This document shows positions 36,279-43,331 of a stretch of 64,000 nucleotides of DNA, one piece after another. Origin of the DNA: JAVVEH01 sp032251435 (GTDB taxonomy: Bacteria; Verrucomicrobiota; Lentisphaeria; Oligosphaerales; MVZH01); NCBI GenBank assembly GCA_032251435.1, contig JAVVEH010000009.1, positions 42,344 to 106,343 on the forward strand, given 5' to 3'. Each line of letters begins with the position of its first letter. Within the stretch, counting starts at the first letter, position 1. Position numbers and translations under genes: made by a program. The notes below the pieces were generated by a model. The model searched no databases. It was not told where the DNA came from and saw only the letters and a program-made list of their open reading frames with translations.

Positions 36279-36575
36279 ATGAATTTGGTTCCAGTAAATG
36301 CCCTGAAACATCCGCGCTGGTTGCGGGAACGGCTCGCCGTGGAACATGAACTGCTGGTCACGAACAACGGTCGGCCTATGGCAATCATGGTTGAAGTGGG
36401 AGTCGACGAGGATCCCGAGACGGCACTGCGGGCATTTCGTGAAGCACGCAGTCGGCTGGCGTTAAGCCGGGTTCGGGAAGCAGCCAAAAAGCATGGCTCG
36501 GCCGAAATGGCAGCCGAACAGATCAACGACGAGATCGCGGCGTCCCGGGCGGAAAGGCAGCAGCGGCATGGATGA
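36279..36575 (+). CDS. Phd/YefM-like antitoxin
   Basis: 98-residue protein whose first half fits the Phd/YefM DNA-binding fold (VPVNALKHPRWLRERL, then ELLVTNNGRPMAIMVEV); the second half is a charged helix suited to wrap a toxin. AGGAG lies before the ATG, and a TATAAT (36243) flanked by partly inverted ATATCT/AGATAT elements sits upstream, compatible with autoregulation. It overlaps the toxin gene by eight bases. The short linker and length are normal for type II antitoxins. Confidence 0.78.
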   Translation: MNLVPVNALKHPRWLRERLAVEHELLVTNNGRPMAIMVEVGVDEDPETALRAFREARSRLALSRVREAAKKHGSAEMAAEQINDEIAASRAERQQRHG

Positions 36576-36999
36576 GCCGATTGCCGTTTTCGATACGAAT
36601 GTGATTGTCTCCGGCTTTCTCTCCGCGCACGGACCGCCCGGTAGAATTGTGGACTGGTTGCGCCAGGGGTATGTGCATGCGGTCGTGGACGACCGGGTAA
36701 CCGCTGAGTACCGGGAAGTGCTTTGCCGACCGAAGTTCGGATTTCCCCTTGCCGAAATCAACCTGGTTCTTGACAGTATTCTCTCTTTTGCCGTCTGGCT
36801 GGCTATCCCCCCGGATTGCTTAAATGTCAACCTTCCTGATCCGGACGACCGACCCTTTGCTGAATGCGCGAAGGCGGCGCAATGTCCGTTGGTGACCGGC
36901 AATGCCCGTCATTTCCCGCAGGACATGCTTAGCCAGCCGGTGATCACTCCCGCCGAATTTGTCAAAAGGACAATGCGAGGAACCACTCATTCACACTGA
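36568..36999 (+). CDS. PIN-domain toxin
   Basis: 143-residue PIN domain, COG1569-like, a probable Mg2+-dependent RNase. Acidic positions are visible: D9 in VFDTNVIVSG, E50 in AEYREVL, D93 to D95 in LPDPDDRPFAECA, and TGNARHF near the C-terminus. I start at ATG 36568, which overlaps the antitoxin and gives the canonical N-terminus; the longer frame upstream (from 36493) only repeats antitoxin DNA in another frame. Target RNA unknown. Confidence 0.82.
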   Translation: MDEPIAVFDTNVIVSGFLSAHGPPGRIVDWLRQGYVHAVVDDRVTAEYREVLCRPKFGFPLAEINLVLDSILSFAVWLAIPPDCLNVNLPDPDDRPFAECAKAAQCPLVTGNARHFPQDMLSQPVITPAEFVKRTMRGTTHSH

Positions 37000-37034
37000 T
37001 TCGACGCTACTTTTTGAAAACTGGGAAGAGGGTA

Positions 37035-37107
37035 GCCACAAAAAAGCGCAAAAAGCCCAAAAAAAGAACCCTTCCTGCCCCTCTTAATTTTCGTGCCTTT
37101 TCGTGGC
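37035..37107. repeat. Imperfect inverted repeat between convergent genes
   Basis: GCCACAAAAAAGCGCAAAAA (37035) and the reverse complement of 37088-37107 match at 16 of 20 positions. It lies between the PIN toxin and the converging permease gene and might act as a two-way terminator or be a decayed dispersed repeat. Confidence 0.45.
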
Positions 37108-37175
37108 CCTTACTCTTGCAAATCTCTCTTCTTATTTTTTTGTCCTCAATCATAAACGAACATTTTCCCCGAATG

Positions 37176-39083
37176 TCATTTTTCCGCCGGAACCACAATG
37201 CCGCGCATAATGATGTTCTGGCAGAACAGGAAGATCAGAAAGGTCGGGATGGCGGCGATGATCAGCGAGGCGTACATGACGGCCTGACCGCTGCGTTGCT
37301 GGAGCTGGTAGAGCCAGACCATCAGGGTCCACATTTTTTCGTCCTGGCAGACGACGAAGGCGAACATGAAGTTCGAATAGGCCACGGTGAAGGCCTGGAG
37401 GGCGATGACCGCGAGGATCGGCTTGGACAGGGACATGGCGATCTGCCAGAACAGGGTCCATTCGCTGGCGCCGTCAAGCTGGGCGCTTTCGTACAACTCG
37501 CGCGGCTGCGAATCAAAGAAGCCTTTGAGCAGAAAAATCGCGTAGCCGTTGGCCATCCCGGGCAGAACCAGCGCCGCGAAGGTGTTGAGCAGGCCCAGCT
37601 TGCGCAATATAAGAAAATTGGGGATGGCGGTGACCATCGGGGGGAAGGCCATGGTGCACATGCAGAACAGCAGAATCTTGTAGGTCGACGGCATCCGGTA
37701 GCGACTCATGGCATAGGCGGCCAGCGGATTGATGATCAGAGCCAGGGCAATGGCCAGGGCGCAGTAGACAAGTGTGTTGACGATGCCGCGGCCGTGCAGG
37801 AGCAGGTAGTCCGCGACCGCCTTGTAGTTGCGGGTGAGAAATTCCTGGCGCAACGACCACTTGTGGGCCTGGAAATAATCGTGGTGCATGGCCGCCTGCG
37901 GCAGGGTGATCGCGCCGATACCCTTAAAATCCGTCCCCAGGGCGGCGTTGACACCCGCCAGATCCCCATGTTTTTCGAGCAGATAATCCCGGAAGCGGTG
38001 CTCGATACCATTGATCCGCAAGTGTTCCCGGGCGATTCGGTGTTCGAGACCGGTCCGCGGATCGCGCCATCCGGCTAGAAACGCCTCCCAGTCGCTGCCG
38101 CGCATGCCCGCGAGCGGGGATTCGAGCACCGGGGGGATGTCCTCGAACGAAGCGTAATCCGCGTCATAGTGGCGGTTGAGAACGGCAATGCTCCCGTGCT
38201 TGGCCTTCAGAAAATCCCGGTAGTCCCCGGCGGCGGCCGGGACTGCCCCGATCCAGACCAGGCCGAGGGTCGAACGCGCGAAATTCTCCCAGTCCTGTTG
38301 TTCGAGCGGTGTGCCGCCGACGGGAAAGGTCCGCGGCAGGTCAATCTCACTGTAGGCGCCATAGCTGGTGCCGTGTTTTTGGTTGTAGGCGGCGATATCC
38401 CGCGAATAAAGCGGTTTTAAGTAGGCCTGTTTGAAATAGCCACGCACCGAAAAGTAATAGCGCATGCCGCGGGGGGCCGCCGCCTTCAGCTCGGCCAGTT
38501 CGGCGGCAATTCCGTCAGTCCGCGGCTTGTCGCGCCGGGCGAGGGTTTCCCGGGCCTGGACTGTGACGGCGTTCCAGGCGGCGAACCGCGCCCCCAGAGC
38601 ACGGTTGACTTGGCTGAGATCCCCGCCGTGTTCGCGCTTGATCTGGGCTTTGAAAGCGCGGAGATTGAGCGGCAGGGTGCGTGACTGGCTACAGGCCAAA
38701 TGCCCGATGGTGAAGGTGTGTTCAGGCAGGTCCGCACCGTCGAGAAAGGCGTTCCAGGCGGCGAGAAGGGCTGGGGATGACGGCGACGGCAGGTCGACAA
38801 AATCAAAGGCCGTGTCGTCGGTCTCGTAGGCGGTGTCGCGCGCGTTCACACTTTCATTGAAGAGCGCTTCCTGATGCTTGCGGTGCAGCCAGAGGTCGTC
38901 GTACAGAAAGCGGGGCACGATGTCGAAATACTTGATGTCGACATTGCTCTTGGTGCTTCCCGAGATCATTAGCATGAAGGGATAGACCATGGTCAGGGCG
39001 CCGAGGATCAGGAACGTGTACATGCCGACGTAGAGCGCCCGCACCCGGGGGTGGCGACGGCCGATTTTGGAGATGATGGACAT
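37176..39083 (-). CDS. Sugar ABC transporter permease (MalG-like) with a large insertion
   Basis: Inner-membrane permease. The C-terminal part (~430-635) is a normal MalG-type domain with the ATPase-contact loop ESAQLDGASEWTLFWQIAMS. TM1 is at ~15-40. Between them, where MalG has a short loop, lie ~375 residues (50-425), presumably outside the membrane. That insert repeats a motif about four times: FKAQIKREHGGDLSQVNRAL (144-), AAYNQKHGTSYGAYSEIDLP (231-), YRDFLKAKHGSIAVLNRHYD (288-), FRDYLLEKHGDLAGVNAALG (364-). A similar helix-turn pattern occurs in GH42-type enzymes. No ribosome site precedes the ATG; a heptamer array starts immediately upstream. The partner is the binding-protein/permease fusion at 39.8-42.8 kb. 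Confidence 0.87.
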   Translation of the reverse strand: MSIISKIGRRHPRVRALYVGMYTFLILGALTMVYPFMLMISGSTKSNVDIKYFDIVPRFLYDDLWLHRKHQEALFNESVNARDTAYETDDTAFDFVDLPSPSSPALLAAWNAFLDGADLPEHTFTIGHLACSQSRTLPLNLRAFKAQIKREHGGDLSQVNRALGARFAAWNAVTVQARETLARRDKPRTDGIAAELAELKAAAPRGMRYYFSVRGYFKQAYLKPLYSRDIAAYNQKHGTSYGAYSEIDLPRTFPVGGTPLEQQDWENFARSTLGLVWIGAVPAAAGDYRDFLKAKHGSIAVLNRHYDADYASFEDIPPVLESPLAGMRGSDWEAFLAGWRDPRTGLEHRIAREHLRINGIEHRFRDYLLEKHGDLAGVNAALGTDFKGIGAITLPQAAMHHDYFQAHKWSLRQEFLTRNYKAVADYLLLHGRGIVNTLVYCALAIALALIINPLAAYAMSRYRMPSTYKILLFCMCTMAFPPMVTAIPNFLILRKLGLLNTFAALVLPGMANGYAIFLLKGFFDSQPRELYESAQLDGASEWTLFWQIAMSLSKPILAVIALQAFTVAYSNFMFAFVVCQDEKMWTLMVWLYQLQQRSGQAVMYASLIIAAIPTFLIFLFCQNIIMRGIVVPAEK

Positions 39084-39089
39084 GAGGGG

Positions 39090-39376
39090 GATTTGGGATT
39101 TGGGATTTCGGATGTCGGATTTCGGATGTCGGATTTCGGATGTCGGATTTGGGATGTCGGATTTCGGATGTCGGATTTGGGATGTCGGATTTGGGATGTC
39201 GGATTTGGGATGTCGGATTTNNNNNNNNNNNNNNNNNNNNNNNNNNNNNNNNNNNNNNNNNNNNNNNNNNNNNNNNNNNNNNNNNNNNNNNNNNNNNNNN
39301 NNNNNNNNNNNNNNNNNNNNGGATGTCGGATTTGGGATGTCGGATTTGGGATGTCGGATTTGGGATGTCGGATTTA
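39090..39376. repeat. Heptamer satellite array
   Basis: Direct repeats of a 14-bp unit made of two heptamers (GGATTTC or GGATTTG, then GGATGTC), beginning within ten bases of the permease start codon and interrupted by an assembly gap. Real length is unknown because the gap is a placeholder. The same heptamer family recurs in inverted orientation at 39786 and inside the hemC coding region at 45.1 kb. Confidence 0.92.
39221..39320. other. Assembly gap (100 N)
   Basis: Exactly 100 unknown bases within the heptamer array, the usual scaffold placeholder; the repeat probably broke the assembly. Confidence 0.99.
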
Positions 39377-39397
39377 AAAGGATTTCGGATTTGGGAT

Positions 39398-39769
39398 TTA
39401 TGTGGCTCTCTTCCGGGGATGATTGCGCTTTGATGTCCGGCCTATGGCGGTGAAAATGGCGGTCAGTTCTTCGGCTTCCTTCAACAGAGATTCAACGTGA
39501 GATGGTGGAAGGAATTCCCCTTCGATGACAATTTCCAACCACCAGGCGCTTTCGTCCGCTTCCTCTTCAACATTGCCTATTTTAGCTATGAATTCGGCAG
39601 TTGACCGCCCCCGGCATGCCGCACGGTAGTTTGCCCCCACTGAGGTTCCGCAGCGCGCGAGCTGCGCGCCAATTGCTCGTCCTGCGATCGTGTTGGGCAA
39701 TGCGTTGACCAAGGTGATGATCCGCAACCCGAACTGCTTCGTGCGCCTCTTCAATTCGTCTTTATCCAT
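39398..39769 (-). CDS. Four-helix-bundle protein (S23/23S-IVS family)
   Basis: 123-residue all-helical protein. RIITLVNALPNTIAGRAIGA (~17-36) and ARCGTSVGANYRAACRGRST (~39-58) are characteristic of the four-helix-bundle family first seen in 23S rRNA intervening sequences; FIAKIGNVEEEADESAWWLE follows. Function unknown. It lies between two genes that should be adjacent in an ABC operon and is flanked by heptamer arrays in inverted orientation, as if the whole cassette had been inserted. Confidence 0.87.
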   Translation of the reverse strand: MDKDELKRRTKQFGLRIITLVNALPNTIAGRAIGAQLARCGTSVGANYRAACRGRSTAEFIAKIGNVEEEADESAWWLEIVIEGEFLPPSHVESLLKEAEELTAIFTAIGRTSKRNHPRKRAT

Positions 39770-39785
39770 CGTTTTTCCCTTTCAT

Positions 39786-39827
39786 AAATCCGAAATCTGA
39801 AATCCGAAATTCGAAATCCGAAATCAC
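39786..39827. repeat. Inverted counterpart of the heptamer array
   Basis: On the minus strand this reads GGATTTC-type heptamers (GGATTTC, GAATTTC, GGATTTC, AGATTTC, GGATTTA), opposite in orientation to the array at 39090. Together they bracket the four-helix-bundle gene. Confidence 0.75.
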
Positions 39828-42805
39828 TCCCCCCCCGTCGTTTTGAATTCCAGGCGGGAAAGGATTTTGAGCTGGTGCACCGTGAAACCGATCAGCATGA
39901 AGCCGAGGACCCAGGCCATGGCCGTGGCGGGGCCGAACTTGAGGTGCATGTACGCCTTGTAGAAGATATGCAGCCCGGCCACGGTGGTGTCGCTGGCTCC
40001 GCCGGTCATGGCCAGGATGAAGGCGGCACTTTTCCAGGAGCCGATGAAGACTCCGACAAACTGGATGATCAGCAGCGGTTTGAGAATCGGGATCACGATG
40101 AACAGGATCTTGTCGATGAAGGTGGCGCCGTCAATGTCGGCCGCTTCGTAGAAATCATCAGCGATGCCCTTCAGCGCGGCCAGATAGATCAGACAGCCGG
40201 GTCCCATGCCGGCCCAGACCATGGGCATGACGCAGCACAGCATGGCGGTGGCCGGATCCTCGAGCCAGCGGTACGGCTGCGGGTTGGTCATGAACAGCGC
40301 CCGCCACCAAGGAACCCCGGGCTGGTCGAGAATCGGCCAGGCAAAACGGAAGAGGAAGACAAACAGCCCGGCCCCGACAACAAAACAGATCACCGAAACC
40401 CAGTAGACATGATGCGTGATCAGACGGCGCCCGAACGCGTACAGAATATAGAAAAACAGCGCGCCCAGCAGAATGTAGCCGATGGCGGGAATATGCAGGA
40501 CGATGGTGTTGAGCACCCCATACTCCGTGCTTTCGTAGAATGATTTCCAGAGATAGATGACAACCAGCCCGGTAATCACGGCGGGCAGGTAGAACAGCGT
40601 GCGGAACAGGATTTTTCCGCGCGGAATCTCCTGTAGCAGCACGGCCAGGATGACCGGCGGCAGGAACGTCAGCCCGACCACCAACACGCTGTAGCGCAGT
40701 GAGTTCCACACCGCCTGCCACCATTCAGCGTCCCACAGCAGGTCGCCGAAGTTGTCGATACCCACCCAGGCGCTGCCGCCCATGACGCGGTAGTCCTGGA
40801 AAGCCATAAGCGACCCCAGGGCCAACGGCAGATACTGCCAGACCAGAATCGACAGCACGGCCGGCAGCAGGATCAGATAGGCCCATTTATAGCGCCGGAA
40901 CCCCCATTTTTCGGTTTGCCGCGAGATGACTGTGACCGGCGGCTGGAAAGCTTTGAAGACCCGCCGGAAAACCAGCGTGAAGGGCACCGCGATGCAGACC
41001 AGCAACGCGCCCGCGGCCAGCCGCCGCAGCCGCCGCTGTTCCGGGGTGATGATGCCAATCATCTTCTCGTTGGTTTCCCGGACGGCATCCTTCAGCAATC
41101 CCCGCAGCGCATCAAGGCGCTCCTCGCTGTCCTCCGGAAGCCGCCCTTTCAGCGCCAGGTCTTCGGCCGCGACCATCGGCTTGGTCATCATGCTGTAAAC
41201 CATCTGGCTGTTGCGGCCGTACGGCTCGGGTTTGCCGGTCGCGATGGCGATCTCGAAGCATTCTTCCCAGCCCCGCGGCGCCAGGCGGACAATGTCTTCG
41301 TAGCCAAACATGCGCAGATAACGCGGATTGACAAAGGGGCCGAGCCCCCCTTCAACCATGACCTTCGTCTTGATGGCGGCCGCCCGCCGCGAACCGCCGA
41401 AACGCAAATACTCCCAGGCGGCATCCCGAATCACCCGGTCTTCGACCCCGGCGAAGATGCCCTGCATGCGGGAATTCAGCTCCGCCCCGCGGTGTCCGCC
41501 CGGACCGACCGGCACGGCCACCATGCCGGTGGTGTCCGGATTAATTGTGCTGAAGACATTCTCGTCGATATAGGAAGCCATGAAACCGATCTGGCCCAGC
41601 TCCCACTTCCGGCTCGCCTGGGCGGGATCCTTGAGGGCGTAGCCAAAGCGCTTGCGGCCCGTGCGGTCGGTCCATTCCTCCGTGCATAGCCGGGTGTAGA
41701 AGTCGAGGGCCTGAGCGCCGGCCCGGGAGTCGAAGACGGCCGACCACTGCCCGGTATCTTCATCGCAGGTCATCACCTCGCCGCCCGCCGACCACAGAAA
41801 ATTCACCCAATAGAAGCTTTCGCTTTGGCCGCGCCCGAAGCGGATGCCGTAAACCCCATTGCCTGGGTCGGCAATCCTGCGGCAGGCCTCATAAAGATCG
41901 TCCCAAGTCCAGTCGTTGTCCGGATAGGGCACCCCGGCGGCATCGAGAAGATCCTTGCGATACAGCATGATCTTGCCCAGCACGCCCCCCAGCGGCATGG
42001 CCCAGACATGCTCCTCTCCCCGCGGCCCTTCGCGCCGAATCACCGGCTCAACCTTCGGATGCACCCAGAAATCGCGTTCCTCGTCGGTCAGCGCAGAGAC
42101 ATATCCATCTTCCGGCTTGTCCAGGGGGTATAGGAAGCCCTCTTGAATGTAGGTGTCCGACTGGCGGAAGTTGACATAGATGATGTCCGGCGACACGCCG
42201 GCGGCGATCGCCATCAACGGCCCGGAATCCATGCCCATCCCCTCGATGGTAATCCCCGAAAACCGGTGCAGCTCGATGTCGACGCGGTTCCAGTTGTGTC
42301 TACCGTAGGTCTCCGGATCCGCGGCATAGCGGTCGCGGTAGCGTTCCGCGAACCGTTTCGGGAATTGGGCCTTGAATGCCTCGACGACCGCCACCGCGGC
42401 CTGGGTGGCCGTGTCCGTGCGCGTGGGATCAGGCAGATCATAAAGTTTCAGGTGAATAACAGTCGTCCCGTCCTCACGATCCTCGATCCAACCCGCCCGG
42501 GCGGCACAAACCACCACACAGAATGTCATCAGCGCGGCGAACAACGCGGATCTAAAAAGCGCGCGGGGATAAAAACGGGCCTGTTCATCTCGTGGTGTCG
42601 GCATGTCAAACGAATACTTCGCCCATGTGTCGGTTGGAATATCATGTCTCTTCGACAACGGCCCGCGATGGAAATCGCGCGGTCCGGCCACCCCGAGAAT
42701 CCGGGCTTTATCCGGAAACGCCTCGGCATGGCGGCAATAATTACCACCGCGCCCACCGGCACCGGCAACCCAAAGGCTGACAGGTTTTCTCATACCATGT
42801 TCCAC
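39824..42805 (-). CDS. Solute-binding protein fused to sugar ABC permease (MalF-like)
   Basis: One chain carries both a type-1 sugar-binding protein and its permease. After a membrane anchor (~80-104, ALFRSALFAALMTFCVVVCA) comes the binding domain (~115-560: LMAIAAGVSPDIIYVN, WAMPLGGVLGKIMLYRKDLL, NDWTWDDLYEACRRI). A helix at ~600 leads to a MalF-type permease (~635-990) with the ATPase loop EAADIDGATFIDKILFIVIP. A long loop occurs in the middle of the permease. The native start is probably ATG 42604 (residue 68 of the open frame); residues 5-66 are unrelated oxidoreductase sequence. The ATPase gene is not in the window. Partner: the MalG-like protein at 37-39 kb. Confidence 0.87.
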   Translation of the reverse strand: MEHGMRKPVSLWVAGAGGRGGNYCRHAEAFPDKARILGVAGPRDFHRGPLSKRHDIPTDTWAKYSFDMPTPRDEQARFYPRALFRSALFAALMTFCVVVCAARAGWIEDREDGTTVIHLKLYDLPDPTRTDTATQAAVAVVEAFKAQFPKRFAERYRDRYAADPETYGRHNWNRVDIELHRFSGITIEGMGMDSGPLMAIAAGVSPDIIYVNFRQSDTYIQEGFLYPLDKPEDGYVSALTDEERDFWVHPKVEPVIRREGPRGEEHVWAMPLGGVLGKIMLYRKDLLDAAGVPYPDNDWTWDDLYEACRRIADPGNGVYGIRFGRGQSESFYWVNFLWSAGGEVMTCDEDTGQWSAVFDSRAGAQALDFYTRLCTEEWTDRTGRKRFGYALKDPAQASRKWELGQIGFMASYIDENVFSTINPDTTGMVAVPVGPGGHRGAELNSRMQGIFAGVEDRVIRDAAWEYLRFGGSRRAAAIKTKVMVEGGLGPFVNPRYLRMFGYEDIVRLAPRGWEECFEIAIATGKPEPYGRNSQMVYSMMTKPMVAAEDLALKGRLPEDSEERLDALRGLLKDAVRETNEKMIGIITPEQRRLRRLAAGALLVCIAVPFTLVFRRVFKAFQPPVTVISRQTEKWGFRRYKWAYLILLPAVLSILVWQYLPLALGSLMAFQDYRVMGGSAWVGIDNFGDLLWDAEWWQAVWNSLRYSVLVVGLTFLPPVILAVLLQEIPRGKILFRTLFYLPAVITGLVVIYLWKSFYESTEYGVLNTIVLHIPAIGYILLGALFFYILYAFGRRLITHHVYWVSVICFVVGAGLFVFLFRFAWPILDQPGVPWWRALFMTNPQPYRWLEDPATAMLCCVMPMVWAGMGPGCLIYLAALKGIADDFYEAADIDGATFIDKILFIVIPILKPLLIIQFVGVFIGSWKSAAFILAMTGGASDTTVAGLHIFYKAYMHLKFGPATAMAWVLGFMLIGFTVHQLKILSRLEFKTTGGE
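42608..42793 (-). pseudogene. N-terminal fragment of a Gfo/Idh/MocA oxidoreductase
   Basis: RKPVSLWVAGAGGRGGNYCR has the Rossmann GxGGRG pattern, and ARILGVAGPRDFHRGPLSKR followed by HDIP matches strand 2 and the 'KRHGIP' segment of Gfo/Idh/MocA proteins. About 62 codons survive, joined in frame to the ABC fusion gene. The rest of the enzyme is absent, so a deletion or recombination has fused the two. Confidence 0.7.
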
Positions 42806-43250
42806 GGAATAGCGACGGCATGCTCCAAGATTCGATACGGCAGATTGCCGCCGTAGACGATCACCCCTGTTTCCGAATTTCTGTACGTATTTCGAAACGC
42901 TTGAATACCGCGGGTGTCATGCTTTGAGAGCTTTGACGCGGCCTTGAATTCAATGGGAAACAACTTTCCATTGTAATCAAGAACCGCATCCACTTCGGCC
43001 CCATTCCGCATCCGCCAATGATACATAGCGGGTGTCAGCGGAAGGCGCTGAATCTGCCGGTGAAGCCACCCGACTCCCCAGGACTCGAAAATGTTGCCGA
43101 AGATCGGACTGCTCAGCAGACTTTCCGGGGAAGCTATGGCGTTCAGATGGTGCTCTTGCCAACCTGTCGGGCACCGGCCACCAGCACAGTCTTGAACGCT
43201 TCGGCATAACGAAGCAGCTTGTACTCCAAGTGTCGTTTTAGATAGTGCAT
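42790..43250 (-). pseudogene. AAA_14/DUF4143 ATPase with internal deletion
   Basis: The N-terminus (from ATG 43248-43250) reads MHYLKRHLEYKLLRYAEAF then VLVAGARQVGKST, the Walker A of AAA_14 ATPases; the frame then stops at 43143. Shifted by one base it continues directly as LNAIASPESLLSSPIFGNIF and MYHWRMRNGAEVDAVLDYNG, then FPIEFKAASK, the DUF4143 C-terminal nuclease-like end. Some 250 residues normally between these parts are missing. About 150 codons remain of an expected ~400. Confidence 0.85.
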
Positions 43251-43331
43251 GACAAATAAATTACCATGAATTGCAGACTTATCAATGTCTAAATTCTTGG
43301 TAATTTTTGAAAATCGCCCTGGATTTTGCAC

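Noticed and set aside
37014..38078. Long plus-strand open frame (354 codons) opposite the MalG-like gene
   Set aside because: It mirrors a clearly conserved permease on the other strand and shows only Gln/Gly/His-rich, low-information sequence typical of antisense frames in GC-rich genes.
39051..39453. Plus-strand frames of repeated MSDLGCRIWDVGF-like peptide across the heptamer array
   Set aside because: They arise from the 14-bp repeat period and cross the run of Ns; not a gene.
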